Shown here piece after piece: positions 18,044-27,384 of a DNA stretch of 64,000 bases (positions are counted from its first letter, which is position 1; every line of letters starts with the position of its first letter). A program made the translations under genes and the position numbers. Source of the DNA: Bacteroidetes bacterium UBA5697 (GTDB lineage: Bacteria; Bacteroidota; Bacteroidia; B-17B0; Aurantibacillaceae); the NCBI GenBank assembly GCA_002420145.1, contig DIHL01000030.1, positions 16,251-80,250 of the forward strand, written 5' to 3'. The notes under the pieces were generated by a model. That model made no database searches. It was not told the origin of the DNA and worked only from the letters and a program-made list of their open reading frames with translations.

Positions 18044-19174
18044 ATGTTCAATAAATACATTCTATTTTTTCTATCAATTATTCTATTTTATGCCTGTTCA
18101 CCAAGTGTAGAAACAAAAAAAGACAATACATTAACATCCGTTCCTCTTTCATACGCTAAACGCTTCACAATTAAAATATCGGATGACTTTTCTGTTTTAG
18201 AATTGCATGGAAATAAAAATGATAGTGATGTTACGGCTACTTTTGTTTTATATAAAAATCAAAAGCCTAATTATAAAAAAGATGTATACTACATTAAAAC
18301 TCCAGTAACAAGGGTTGCCTCAATGAGTTCGATATACACTACTATGATAGCCGAACTAAATTGTGAAGATAAAATTGTTGCTATTGACAACGTAGATTAT
18401 TACAATAATCTATTTATACAGGAACACGTAAAACAAGGTACAATAACTGAATTATCAAAAGGGCCACAAATAGATATTGAGAAAACTATTGCCTTAAATC
18501 CTGATTTATTTTTAACTTTTGGTATGGGAAGCCCAAAAGACGATGTCGATAAAAAATTGGCTCAATCAACTATTCCCATTGCCGTTAGTATTGATCATTT
18601 AGAAGAAACTCCATTGGCACGTGCCGAATGGATTAAGTTTTTTGCTTATTTTTTTAATAAAGAAAATTTAGCAGATTCATTATTTAAAATCACTGAAAAA
18701 AAATACAATGATTTAAAAACCATTGCCTCAGCAACAACTAAAAAACCCAGCGTATTAACCGAAATTAAATATGGTGATGCTTGGTATATTCCAGCTGGAA
18801 AAAGTTTTATAGCCCATTTAATTGAAGATGCTGGTGGAGACTATTTTTGGAAAGAAGACACAAAAACAGGAAGTTCTGCGCAATCATTTGAAACAGTGTA
18901 TGCCAAAGCAAAAGACTGCGACATTTGGATTAATTTGTATAACCTCAATTCTAAAAAAGAATTATTAAGCTATGATGAGCGTTATGGTTTATTTAAAGCT
19001 TGTAAAGACAATCAATTGTATAATAATAACAAAACACAAAACACTTTGGGGTATAGTAACTATTGGGAAACAGGCATCACACATCCCGAAGATGTATTAG
19101 CTGATTTAATTGCCATCTTCTCTCCTACTTTAATGCCTAATCATGAATTTATATTTTATAAGAAATTAGAATAA
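18044..19174 (+). CDS. ABC transporter substrate-binding lipoprotein (BtuF/FecB-like)
   Basis: The start is taken at the ATG at 18044, because it gives a signal peptide (FNKYILFFLSIILFYAC) ending in a lipid-acceptor cysteine; the frame remains open upstream but would translate a repeat. The 376-aa protein has the class III binding-protein pattern: TRVASMSSIYTTMIAEL near residue 90, then PQIDIEKTIALNPDLFLTFG, the long backbone helix, and a C-terminal lobe ending THPEDVLADLIAIFSP. The family binds cobalamin, haem or ferric siderophores. The permease and ATPase follow. Confidence 0.85.
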   Translation: MFNKYILFFLSIILFYACSPSVETKKDNTLTSVPLSYAKRFTIKISDDFSVLELHGNKNDSDVTATFVLYKNQKPNYKKDVYYIKTPVTRVASMSSIYTTMIAELNCEDKIVAIDNVDYYNNLFIQEHVKQGTITELSKGPQIDIEKTIALNPDLFLTFGMGSPKDDVDKKLAQSTIPIAVSIDHLEETPLARAEWIKFFAYFFNKENLADSLFKITEKKYNDLKTIASATTKKPSVLTEIKYGDAWYIPAGKSFIAHLIEDAGGDYFWKEDTKTGSSAQSFETVYAKAKDCDIWINLYNLNSKKELLSYDERYGLFKACKDNQLYNNNKTQNTLGYSNYWETGITHPEDVLADLIAIFSPTLMPNHEFIFYKKLE

Positions 19175-19203
19175 TTATAGAACACAGATTAAACGGATTT
19201 TAA

Positions 19204-19262
19204 GTCATGCTGAACTTGATTCAGCATCTCATGAGACCCTGAAACGAGTTCAGGGTGACTCA
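19204..19262. repeat. Double palindromic intergenic repeat (GTCAT...TGAC)
   Basis: Two hairpins lie side by side: ATGCTGAA/TTCAGCAT (19207-19214 with 19220-19227) and CCCTGAA/TTCAGGG (19237-19243 with 19249-19255). The outer ends GTCA and TGAC are also complementary. It lies between the binding-protein gene and the permease gene, preceded by AACACAGATTAAACGGATTT, which resembles the element at 23730-23842. Confidence 0.6.
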
Positions 19263-19318
19263 TAAACAATCAACCTTATCCATGTTCCAGTATTCAAAAA
19301 GAAATGTAAATTTGAAAG

Positions 19319-20317
19319 ATGTCAAAATCTAAATTCATATTCACCACCCTAATGCTCCTGCTAGTTTTAGCAGTGCTAGCTATTTGTGATTTATGTTTTG
19401 GAAGTACTAATTTGTTTAGCCTAGAATCATCAAACCCCATGTTCTCTTCTATCTTATATGATATTCGTTTACCTAAAACGCTAACCTCTATTATTGCAGG
19501 TTCTGGATTAGCTTTATGTGGTTTACTCATGCAAAGCTTATTTCGTAATCCCTTAGCTGGGCCTTATGTATTAGGTGTGAGTAGCGGCTCTAGTTTGTTT
19601 GTAGCCATTGCCACTATGATGATTTCATCTATACATGTTTCTGGATTTTTTATTATGGGAAAAAGTATTGTGACCTTATTCTCCATCATGGGTGCATTTT
19701 TTGTAACGCTCATTATTTTATTAGTTTCTCGCAAAAACAAAAGTAATGTTACTGTTTTATTAGTGGGTTTAATGTTAGGACAAATATTAAGTGCCTTTCA
19801 GGGATTAATAGAATACATGAGTAATGCTGATAATTTAAAAACTTTTGTGATGTGGGGCATGGGAAGTGTGGGAAGCACCACCTTACAAGATTTGTATTTT
19901 GTGATTCCTATTTATGCCATTACCATTGTAGCTAGTTTCTTTTTTATTAAACCGCTTAATGCTATTTTATTAAACGAACAATACGCTCAAAATTTAGGGG
20001 TTAATGTCAATGCCTTACGATTATCTGTTATTATTCTTTCTGCTATTTTAGTTGGTGTTATTACAGCTTTTTGCGGACCAATTGCCTTTGTAGGGATTTC
20101 GGTGCCTATTGCTTCGCGTTTGTTTTTTAAAACCTCACATCATTTACATCAAATGACCTTTTGTTTATTGTTGGGCGCTTGTGTAGTGTTAACTGCCGAC
20201 GTTATTTGCCAAGTATTAAGTAGTCAGTTTATGTTACCTATTAATACGGTGACTACATTAATTGGCTCGCCAGTAGTCATTTATTTATTATTCAAATCTA
20301 AATTAAGTATAGGATGA
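19319..20317 (+). CDS. FecCD-family ABC transporter permease
   Basis: The 332-aa protein has nine to ten predicted membrane segments and the FecCD/BtuC landmarks DIRLPKTLTSIIAGSGLALCGLLMQ, then FRNPLAGPYVLGVSSG, the coupling-helix region LNEQYAQNLGVNV, and GPIAFVGISVPIASR. It forms the membrane channel for cobalamin, haem or siderophore uptake, paired with the upstream lipoprotein and the downstream ATPase. Its stop overlaps the ATPase start by four bases (ATGA). Confidence 0.93.
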   Translation: MSKSKFIFTTLMLLLVLAVLAICDLCFGSTNLFSLESSNPMFSSILYDIRLPKTLTSIIAGSGLALCGLLMQSLFRNPLAGPYVLGVSSGSSLFVAIATMMISSIHVSGFFIMGKSIVTLFSIMGAFFVTLIILLVSRKNKSNVTVLLVGLMLGQILSAFQGLIEYMSNADNLKTFVMWGMGSVGSTTLQDLYFVIPIYAITIVASFFFIKPLNAILLNEQYAQNLGVNVNALRLSVIILSAILVGVITAFCGPIAFVGISVPIASRLFFKTSHHLHQMTFCLLLGACVVLTADVICQVLSSQFMLPINTVTTLIGSPVVIYLLFKSKLSIG

Positions 20318-20988
20318 TAGATATAAAACACTTAGAAATAGGCTACCAAAACAAACGCCAACACAACTCGGTATTTAAAGACATCAATCTGACTTTAAAT
20401 GCAGGTGATTTAGTTGGATTAATGGGCGATAATGGTGTTGGAAAATCTACCTTCTTAAAAACCATTACTGGAAATTTAGCGCCACTATCTGGTGAAATAC
20501 ATATCAATAATAAAAGCATTTCGCATTATACCGCTCAACACTTAGCACAATTATTATCCATTGTTGTTACTGAAAAAATTGGCGGCTTTAATTTAACGGC
20601 TTGGGATGTAGTAGCAACAGGTCGAACGCCCTACATTAATATTTTTGGGAAACTAACAACAGAAGATGAAAGTATTGTTACCAAAGCTTTAGAGCAATTA
20701 AACTTATTACCACTAAAAGATAAATTAATTGATGAACTGAGCGACGGGCAACGCCAAAAAGTAATGATTGCAAAATCTTTAGCGCAACAAACGCCGATTA
20801 TTGTGCTTGATGAACCAACTGCTTTTTTAGATCACACATCCAAACACCATTTATTTGCTACCCTCAAGCAATTATGTGTTGAGCAAGGTAAACTCATCAT
20901 TGTTTCTTCTCATGATTTGGAATTGATGAAGACTTATATTAATAAGTCGGTGATGATGGCGGAAAATAACTCCATTAGTATAAAATAA
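20314..20988 (+). CDS. ABC transporter ATP-binding protein (iron-chelate/cobalamin type)
   Basis: The 224-aa ATPase carries Walker A GDNGVGKST, Q-loop region, signature LSDGQRQKVMIAKSLAQ, Walker B IIVLDEPTAFLD and switch histidine VSSHD. It is a single nucleotide-binding domain of BtuD/FecE type, somewhat shorter than the usual ~255 aa. It is translationally coupled with the permease and ends at a bidirectional terminator. The substrate cannot be decided from sequence. Confidence 0.93.
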   Translation: MIDIKHLEIGYQNKRQHNSVFKDINLTLNAGDLVGLMGDNGVGKSTFLKTITGNLAPLSGEIHINNKSISHYTAQHLAQLLSIVVTEKIGGFNLTAWDVVATGRTPYINIFGKLTTEDESIVTKALEQLNLLPLKDKLIDELSDGQRQKVMIAKSLAQQTPIIVLDEPTAFLDHTSKHHLFATLKQLCVEQGKLIIVSSHDLELMKTYINKSVMMAENNSISIK

Positions 20989-21020
20989 AAAATCCCAACC
21001 GAAACCGATTGGGATTCTTT
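20989..21020. terminator. Bidirectional intrinsic terminator (ABC operon / efp)
   Basis: AATCCCAA (20991-20998) pairs with TTGGGATT (21009-21016); an A-run precedes it and CTTTAAT follows, so it can serve both convergent transcripts. Confidence 0.7.
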
Positions 21021-21038
21021 AATATTATAAAGAAAATC

Positions 21039-21602
21039 TTATTTCTTAACTCTCTCTACATAAGTAGCGGTACGTGTATCTACTTTTACTAAATCACCTT
21101 CGTTACAAAATAAAGGAACGCTTACTGTTGCTCCTGAATCTAAAGTCGCTGGTTTTAACGTGTTGGTAGCAGTATCTCCTTTAATTCCTGGCTCTGCATA
21201 AGTAATTTCGCAAACCACAAATGTTGGTGCTTCTGCTAAAATAACTGTATCACCTTCAAAAGAAATTTTTACTTCCATTTCTTCTTTTAAGAATTGGAAA
21301 CTATCTCCAAATAATTTTACAGGAACGTAAACTTGCTCAAATGTTTCTTTATCCATACAAACAGCAAATTCACCTTCTTGGTAAATGTATTGCATTTGTT
21401 TAAAGTCCACACGCACAACATCTACACCTTCCCCACTTCTAAAACGGTTTTCGGTTTGTTTACCATTTAATAAGTTACGCATTTTAGCTTGGTAAAACGC
21501 ACGTAAGTTACCTGGTGTACGGTGTTGCCATTCTGTAATCACTACTAATTCATTATTAAATCTAATAATCGATCCTACGTTAATATCGCCTGTATCTGCC
21601 AT
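21039..21602 (-). CDS. efp: Elongation factor P
   Basis: EF-P rescues ribosomes stalled on polyproline. The 187-aa protein has the three-domain length and family motifs. In the tip loop of domain I, HRTPGNLRAFYQAKMRNL, the residue that aligns with the modified Lys34 of Escherichia coli (PGKGQ) is Asn32, with Arg34 two residues on. It therefore should not use the EpmA/lysine route. It lies 35 bases downstream of accA in the same direction and may be cotranscribed with it. Confidence 0.95.
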   Translation of the reverse strand: MADTGDINVGSIIRFNNELVVITEWQHRTPGNLRAFYQAKMRNLLNGKQTENRFRSGEGVDVVRVDFKQMQYIYQEGEFAVCMDKETFEQVYVPVKLFGDSFQFLKEEMEVKISFEGDTVILAEAPTFVVCEITYAEPGIKGDTATNTLKPATLDSGATVSVPLFCNEGDLVKVDTRTATYVERVKK

Positions 21603-21637
21603 TTGTTCTAAATTTTATTGTGTTAATTATATTTTTT

Positions 21638-22600
21638 TTAGTCTTCTAATTCATGTACTACACCCATGTTGCTGAATTTTTCAATACGAGCATTGATGCG
21701 TTCTTCTGGAGTTTGTTTTTTTAACGTTGCTAAGTGTTTTAAAATCTCAGCTTTCACTGTTGCAAACATCGCTTGCTGGTCGTTATGAGCGCCACCTAAT
21801 GGTTCTTTTATAATTCCATCAATTAAACCATTTTTACTCATATCATCAGCCGTTAATTTTAATGCTTCGGCTGCAGTTTCTTTAAAACTCCAGCTACGCC
21901 ATAAAATAGACGAACAAGATTCAGGAGAGATAACAGAATACCAAGTGTTTTCCAACATTAATACTTTATCACCAATACCAATTCCTAAAGCTCCACCACT
22001 TGCGCCTTCGCCAATGATGATGCAAATAACTGGAACTTTTAATTGAGCCATCTCTAATAAGTTACGAGCAATGGCTTCACCTTGTCCACGCTCCTCAGCC
22101 TCTAATCCTGGATAAGCACCTGGAGTATCAATAAAGGTAACGATTGGCTTATTAAATTTTTCGGCCATTTTCATTAAACGTAATGCCTTGCGGTAGCCTT
22201 CAGGATTTGCCATACCAAAACGACGTATTTGACGCATCTTAGTATTAATTCCTTTTTGTTGACCAATAAACATTACTGTTTGTCCATCAACATCACCAAA
22301 ACCGCCAACCATTGCTTTATCATCTCCAACAGTTCTATCTCCATGCAATTCAATAAATGAACTATTAGAAACAGCGTCGATATATGCTAAGGTATAAGGT
22401 CTTTCGGGATGACGGCTCACTTGAACGCGTTGCCATGCAGTTAGGTTAGAGAAAATTTCTTCGCGTTTAGAATGTATTTTTGCTTCCAGCTCTTGAATGC
22501 CTTTGCTCATATCCACCTTGCTTTTTTCAGCAACGCTTTTCAATTTTTCTAATTCTTCTTCTAACTCCTGAATTGGCTTTTCAAAATCAAGATAAATCAT
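21638..22600 (-). CDS. accA: Acetyl-CoA carboxylase carboxyltransferase subunit alpha
   Basis: AccA with AccD transfers carboxyl from biotin to acetyl-CoA to make malonyl-CoA for fatty acid synthesis. The 320-aa protein shows the N-terminal coiled coil (about 5-45), LHGDRTVGDDKAMVGGFG, PIVTFIDTPGAYPGLEAEERGQ and the oxyanion region IGEGASGGALGIGIGDKV, all conserved. Full length. AccD is not in the window. Confidence 0.96.
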   Translation of the reverse strand: MIYLDFEKPIQELEEELEKLKSVAEKSKVDMSKGIQELEAKIHSKREEIFSNLTAWQRVQVSRHPERPYTLAYIDAVSNSSFIELHGDRTVGDDKAMVGGFGDVDGQTVMFIGQQKGINTKMRQIRRFGMANPEGYRKALRLMKMAEKFNKPIVTFIDTPGAYPGLEAEERGQGEAIARNLLEMAQLKVPVICIIIGEGASGGALGIGIGDKVLMLENTWYSVISPESCSSILWRSWSFKETAAEALKLTADDMSKNGLIDGIIKEPLGGAHNDQQAMFATVKAEILKHLATLKKQTPEERINARIEKFSNMGVVHELED

Positions 22601-22713
22601 AGTATAGTGGTAATTAGTTAGGGGGCAAAGATACTAAAAATTTGAAAAAACGCCACTCGTAAGTAGCTGATTATCAATATTAAATTATGTTGATTATGAG
22701 TAAAAGAACCAAT

Positions 22714-22859
22714 TTTACCACATAGAGACATAGTAAAGACTAATAACACATAGTCACTTCGAGCGGAGTCGAGAAGTGTTCTAATATTATTTTTCTATGT
22801 TCTCGCTTACGCTCGAACTGACAAAAACAATTCTCAACCTATGTTTCTATGTGGTTTAA
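22714..22859. repeat. Intergenic inverted-repeat element, ACATAG family (copy 2), with nested palindrome
   Basis: This fills most of the 302-base gap between the divergent accA and ispE. Ends are TTTACCACATAGAGACATAG (22714-22733) and CTATGTTTCTATGTGGTTTA (from 22839). Inside lies GTCACTTCGAGCGGAGTCGA and its complement-like AAGTG end (22753-22778) plus a second CGAACTGAC end at about 22814, a palindrome of the GTCA family. The remaining flanks are AT-rich and must hold both divergent promoters, which I cannot place. Confidence 0.65.
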
Positions 22860-22902
22860 TTTTTAAGAAAAAAAATTTCATTAAAATGTATAGTTTTACA
22901 AA

Positions 22903-23721
22903 ATGATTTGTTTTCCAAACGCCAAAATAAACTTAGGATTAAATATTACCGAAAAACGTTCGGATGGTTTTCATAATATAGAAACTGTATTTTATCCCAT
23001 TGGTTGGAATGATGCTTTAGAGATTATAGAAAACAACTCTTCGGCTCAGGAATTCAATTTGCACTTAAGTGGTTTAGCTATTGCTGGAAATATAGAAGAT
23101 AACTTATTGTACAAAGCCTATCAAATTATCAAGCAAACAAAAATGCTACCTCATGTTGATGTTTATTTGCACAAAACATTACCAATGGGTGCTGGCTTAG
23201 GAGGCGGAAGTGCTGATGCTGCTTTTTTTATTAATTTAATAAATGAACAGTTTCAATTACAGCTTACTGAAGCTGAACGTATAGATATTGCTCGTCAATT
23301 AGGAAGCGATTGTGCGTTTTTTATTAAAAATACTCCTGTGTATGCTACACAAAAAGGAGATGTGTTTTCGGATATTAAATTAGATTTAAGTCATTTATAT
23401 ATTGCTATTGTTTATCCAAATGTTCATAGTAATACTAAAGAAGCCTATAGTTTAGTAAAGCCACAACAACCAGCTAAGTCTTTACTAGAAATCATTAAAC
23501 AACCCATCTCAACTTGGAAGACAGATTTAGTGAATGATTTCGAAAAGTCTATTTTTAGTTTATATCCTATCGTTGAAAAAACTAAACATGATTTATATGA
23601 ATTAGGCGCTCAATATGCCTGCATGAGTGGCAGTGGCAGCGCGGTGTTTGGCTTATTTGAAAAAGAACCTGACATAAAACACTTGGCTCAATTTCCGCAT
23701 TGGATTGGGAAGATGAAGTAG
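22903..23721 (+). CDS. ispE: 4-diphosphocytidyl-2-C-methyl-D-erythritol kinase
   Basis: IspE phosphorylates CDP-ME in the non-mevalonate isoprenoid pathway. The 272-aa GHMP kinase starts with FPNAKINLGLNITEKRSDGFHNIETVF, has the ATP-binding glycine motif PMGAGLGGGSADAA (around residue 95), the catalytic region RQLGSDCAFF, and C-terminal CMSGSGSAVFGLF. Monocistronic in this window; the downstream gap holds a repeat and a terminator. Confidence 0.95.
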   Translation: MICFPNAKINLGLNITEKRSDGFHNIETVFYPIGWNDALEIIENNSSAQEFNLHLSGLAIAGNIEDNLLYKAYQIIKQTKMLPHVDVYLHKTLPMGAGLGGGSADAAFFINLINEQFQLQLTEAERIDIARQLGSDCAFFIKNTPVYATQKGDVFSDIKLDLSHLYIAIVYPNVHSNTKEAYSLVKPQQPAKSLLEIIKQPISTWKTDLVNDFEKSIFSLYPIVEKTKHDLYELGAQYACMSGSGSAVFGLFEKEPDIKHLAQFPHWIGKMK

Positions 23722-23729
23722 TTGTAATT

Positions 23730-23842
23730 GGAACGCGGATAACACTGATCAAACTGATTTACACAGATTGTTTTTCGAGTACTCTAATCGTTTTATTAAA
23801 AAAATCAGTGAAAATCCATCAAATCTGTTTCATTTGTGTTCC
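23730..23842. repeat. Intergenic inverted-repeat element (GGAAC...GTTCC)
   Basis: The element begins GGAACGCGGATAACACTGAT and ends CATTTGTGTTCC. The two halves are imperfect inverted repeats, both carrying ATCAAA, ACAGATT/AATCAGT and ATTTACAC/GTGAAAAT type segments. A short frame runs through it but its peptide is just the translation of the repeat. A related sequence AACACAGATTAAACGGATTT lies at 19180-19200. Confidence 0.55.
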
Positions 23843-23855
23843 ATTTAACTACAAA

Positions 23856-23886
23856 AAAAGTCCCAACAAAAATGCTGGGACTTTAA
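23856..23886. terminator. Intrinsic terminator (ispE / M1 peptidase, convergent)
   Basis: AAAGTCCCA (23858-23866) pairs with TGGGACTTT (23876-23884). The preceding A-run provides the T-run for the minus-strand transcript, and CTTTAAAT serves weakly on the plus strand. Confidence 0.65.
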
Positions 23887-23905
23887 ATAAAATTCAAATG
23901 GAATA

Positions 23906-25909
23906 CTAATTCTTCACAACCTTAGTTGTTTTAATCACATCACCTGATTTGTTTTTAATCGATACAGTATAAACACCATTGGCGTATTTCGAAATATCAA
24001 ACTCTACATGCGTATCAAAACTTTGTGTTAATACTGATTTTCCTGTTATATCAAAAATTTCTACACTTGCTTTATCATTATTATACATGTAAATATTTAA
24101 AACATCAGAAGTTGGATTTGGGCCAACAAAAACAGACGCTTCGGTATTTGCTAACTCAACGCCACCTGTTGTTACATCTTTAACAATAGTTCCAACTTTA
24201 TTAAGTATCCAATTATTTGGGTCAACTCCAATACTAGTTACCGTTCCTGTTAAAGCTAAGGTGTAATTTTCAATCGACTGGCCATGGAATAATCTTACAA
24301 TCGTATCTGGTTTAGCAGTTCTGGAAATTCGATAATCAACATCTGTGATAAACAATGGAACAGAGCTAGGAAATGAAGTCGTTTGAGTTGCCTTTAAATA
24401 AAATACATTACCTACATGATTCCACGTTGCACTAAAGGTTGGATAACCTTGTCCGTAATACCATTGATTAAAAAACTGTGTAAAATTAAGTCCGCTTTGT
24501 GCTTCCATAAAATTTTTAAAATCAATCACACTAGCCGTACTATTTGCATAAGTATTTTGAAAAGCTCTAATTGCAGGAAAAAATACCGAATCATTATTTA
24601 TTGCATAACGTAACGAATGAACTACAGCACTTCCTTTATCATAAGTTAAACGTGAACTAAAAATTACATTCGCATTCATCGTATCAGCGTTCGTAAAATA
24701 ACAGCTTCCTCCAGGTTGAGACATAACATTAGTATGTACATCTTGCATTTTTTGAGCAGCAGTTGTTCCTGTACCTGTCATATATTGGTGACACAAATAC
24801 TCAGAATAACTTGCCCAACCTTCGTTAATAAAAATATCTTTCCATGCTGCACAAGTCACATGATCACCCCACCATTGATGTCCTAATTCATGCGCATCTA
24901 ATTCAAAATCAAAAAAGCCTAAACTTGTCATGGTTTGATGTTCCATTCCACCACCAAACGGCGCCATACAGTGACCATACTTTTCTTTATAAAAAGGATA
25001 CATCCCAAAAATTTTACACATAAAATTCATAGTAGGCACAATTTTATTTAATGCTGTTTTTTGTGTGGCCCAAGCTGTATTATTAATAGCATTATCGTAA
25101 ATAAAGTTTTGTATGTAAATAGAATCATTAGCTAAATACTGTGGCTTTGCATATAAAACATATGGTTTATATTTTGCAGTTGCTACAGAAATTAAATAGT
25201 AATCAATAGGATATTTTGATTGCCACTCGTAACGTTTTTTGTTGCCAATAGTCACTATGTTTTTTAATAATCCATTTGAACCAACCATGTTTGCTGAATC
25301 TGTTGTCGCATAAACCCAAGAAGAGTCTATTTTATCTCTTAAATCTTGCTTACACGGAAACCAATGGTAAGCACATAAACTTTCACTTAAACTCCAAGTT
25401 ACTTGATTCCCCCAAGCGCCTGAAGTTCCCATGTTATATCCATTTCCAATAGCCGATCCGCCAGCAGTAGTACAAGTTCCTCTATAATAAACTATGGCAT
25501 CAAATAATTGATTTTGTGCAATAGGTGTTCCTGCAGTTGCAAGCACTAAACTATCTCTTCTCACAAAATTACGTTTAGCTCCGTTTACATATACCGAATC
25601 AATCGTGTGATTTTGGTGCAACACAAAAGCAAATGAATCTAAACTAGCAGTAACAACTTTTGCAATACTTTTCACATTACCACTTACATATAATGAGTTT
25701 CTTTCGATATTAATGTTTAAATGATAAAATTTTAAGTCATACTTGTTTTCAGCAGGAGCTATGGCTGATTGTGCTGTTTTTTTAACTGATGCATTAATGG
25801 CAGCTTGTTTATTAAAACGTTGCGCTTTATGCTCGGCACAATAATGTGTTTGAGAAAATGAATTTAACATTGAGAAAAATGCTAAAGAAAAAGTAATAAG
25901 TTTTTTCAT
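23906..25909 (-). CDS. Secreted M1-family metallopeptidase with T9SS type A sorting domain
   Basis: The 667-aa protein has a signal peptide (ending NSFSQ), an N-terminal beta-sandwich like M1 aminopeptidases, and the gluzincin zinc site HELGH (340-344) with the third ligand Glu363 in NEGW, exactly 18 residues after the second His. The exopeptidase motif is GGGMEHQ (319-325) in place of GAMEN. The C-terminus is a type A signal (VGPNPTSDVLNIYMY, YANGVYTVSIK, IKTTKVVKN). It is predicted to be a cell-surface or released aminopeptidase. Confidence 0.92.
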   Translation of the reverse strand: MKKLITFSLAFFSMLNSFSQTHYCAEHKAQRFNKQAAINASVKKTAQSAIAPAENKYDLKFYHLNINIERNSLYVSGNVKSIAKVVTASLDSFAFVLHQNHTIDSVYVNGAKRNFVRRDSLVLATAGTPIAQNQLFDAIVYYRGTCTTAGGSAIGNGYNMGTSGAWGNQVTWSLSESLCAYHWFPCKQDLRDKIDSSWVYATTDSANMVGSNGLLKNIVTIGNKKRYEWQSKYPIDYYLISVATAKYKPYVLYAKPQYLANDSIYIQNFIYDNAINNTAWATQKTALNKIVPTMNFMCKIFGMYPFYKEKYGHCMAPFGGGMEHQTMTSLGFFDFELDAHELGHQWWGDHVTCAAWKDIFINEGWASYSEYLCHQYMTGTGTTAAQKMQDVHTNVMSQPGGSCYFTNADTMNANVIFSSRLTYDKGSAVVHSLRYAINNDSVFFPAIRAFQNTYANSTASVIDFKNFMEAQSGLNFTQFFNQWYYGQGYPTFSATWNHVGNVFYLKATQTTSFPSSVPLFITDVDYRISRTAKPDTIVRLFHGQSIENYTLALTGTVTSIGVDPNNWILNKVGTIVKDVTTGGVELANTEASVFVGPNPTSDVLNIYMYNNDKASVEIFDITGKSVLTQSFDTHVEFDISKYANGVYTVSIKNKSGDVIKTTKVVKN

Positions 25910-26057
25910 GTTATTAGTGTTTTTAAGTTCGTCAATAGCTTGTAATAAACATTGAATATCTAAGCTAAACTATAAATTTGTTAAACACAATATCTTTAGT
26001 CGAAAACTATATGAACGGTAATTTTTATATTTAATTTTGTTTAACCTTTGTTCAATT

Positions 26058-26486
26058 ATGAAATTTTTCTGGATTTTTATTTTTAGTATTTATTTTGGTT
26101 TGTTAGGCAAAACCAAACTAATCGCACAAACTGATACTTTACATTTATATCAGGTATACCCATCGTTTTCAAACGAAGAAAAAGCTGAATGGACCGCCTT
26201 TGAAAATAATTGGAATTATTTTGATTATAGCTCTATTAAGAAAACATTTAAAGTCAAACGCCTAAATTGCAAAAACTGTGAAAGCTTATATGCAGATATG
26301 TTTATTGAAATAAATAACGATGGTAAAATTTCAATTATCAAATTTTTAAAAGGCAAAAAGTGTGGCATTCCTTGTAATGAGGAACTATTTATAAATCAGT
26401 TTGAAAATTCCCTGAAAAAACAACAATTTAAATCCCTTAAAAACAAGCAATTTATTGCCAGATTTGGTCATATTTTAAAGTGCTAA
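26058..26486 (+). CDS. Small exported protein of unknown function
   Basis: The ATG at 26058 (MKFFWIFIFSIYFGLLGKTK) gives a signal peptide and a 142-aa protein; a TTG 21 bases upstream is possible but lies inside a promoter-like TAATTTTG. No family is recognised. Visible features are a CKNC pair near residue 75, a second pair CGIPC near 105, and a lysine-rich tail ending in Cys. The C-terminal half has some resemblance in layout to TonB-like C-terminal domains but lacks their motif. It is followed after 33 bases by the bestrophin gene. Confidence 0.6.
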   Translation: MKFFWIFIFSIYFGLLGKTKLIAQTDTLHLYQVYPSFSNEEKAEWTAFENNWNYFDYSSIKKTFKVKRLNCKNCESLYADMFIEINNDGKISIIKFLKGKKCGIPCNEELFINQFENSLKKQQFKSLKNKQFIARFGHILKC

Positions 26487-26519
26487 TTTGCCAAAACCTG
26501 TTAACTTTGCAATTCAATT

Positions 26520-27383
26520 ATGGTAACATACAATCCTAAAGACTGGTTCACCCTCATTATACAGTTTCATAAAAGCGATACGTTTAGAAGATTATTTTGG
26601 TCTTTAGTGAGTATTGGTATTTATGCCGCTATTATTGTTTATGCAGAAGCTCATTTTCTTCATTTAAGCTCAAAAAACCCAACGGTGATGCATTCCATTT
26701 TAGGTTTTGTATTATCCATGCTTTTGGTGTTTAGAACAAACTCAGCCTATGATAGATGGTGGGAAGGTAGAAAAATATGGGGAAGCGTGGTTAATAACTC
26801 CAGAAATTTAGCTCTTAAATTATCTGCCATGTTAGTTCACGAAAAAGACAAACAAGAGATAAAACTTTTAATCTCAAATTATGTATTTGCATTTAAAAAT
26901 CACCTCAGAAGCAAGTATATTCAAGAAGAATTTACACCAACCGACAATATCAATTTATCTCAATTTGCTGATGCAAATCATAAACCTAATTTAATTGCAA
27001 AATCTTTATATGCAAAAATAAATAGTTTATATGCAAACAAAGATTTAACTGGAGAGCAATTAATTATTTTAAATGATGAGTTAAAATCATTTACAGATAG
27101 CTGCGGCGCTTGCGAGAGAATTAAAAACACTCCAATTCCTTACTCATACAATATCTTTTTAAAGAAAATGATTTTTTTATACTGCATCAGTTTGCCAATA
27201 TTTTTTGGGAGCGAATTTGGTTACACAACAGTTGCAATTACTATTATTGTATTATATGTTTTTGCAAGTATCGAATTAATTGCTGAAGAAATTGAAGACC
27301 CTTTTGGAGAAGACGATAACGACTTGCCTTTGGATGATATTTGCAATAGAATAAAAACTAACTTAAACGAAATTTTAAATTAA
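26520..27383 (+). CDS. Bestrophin-like (UPF0187) membrane protein
   Basis: The 287-aa protein shows the bacterial bestrophin pattern: HSILGFVLSMLLVFRTNSAYDRWWEGRKIWGSVVNNSRN near residues 58-96, and the C-terminal IELIAEEIEDPFGEDDNDLPLDDIC. Bacterial homologues form pentameric cation or anion channels in the inner membrane. About four membrane segments are visible. It ends one base before hemE, so cotranscription is likely, although no functional link is evident. Confidence 0.9.
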   Translation: MVTYNPKDWFTLIIQFHKSDTFRRLFWSLVSIGIYAAIIVYAEAHFLHLSSKNPTVMHSILGFVLSMLLVFRTNSAYDRWWEGRKIWGSVVNNSRNLALKLSAMLVHEKDKQEIKLLISNYVFAFKNHLRSKYIQEEFTPTDNINLSQFADANHKPNLIAKSLYAKINSLYANKDLTGEQLIILNDELKSFTDSCGACERIKNTPIPYSYNIFLKKMIFLYCISLPIFFGSEFGYTTVAITIIVLYVFASIELIAEEIEDPFGEDDNDLPLDDICNRIKTNLNEILN

Positions 27384-27384
27384 C

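Noticed and set aside
23700..23909. Short plus-strand frame after ispE
   Set aside because: Its peptide is a translation of the GGAAC repeat and the terminator hairpin.
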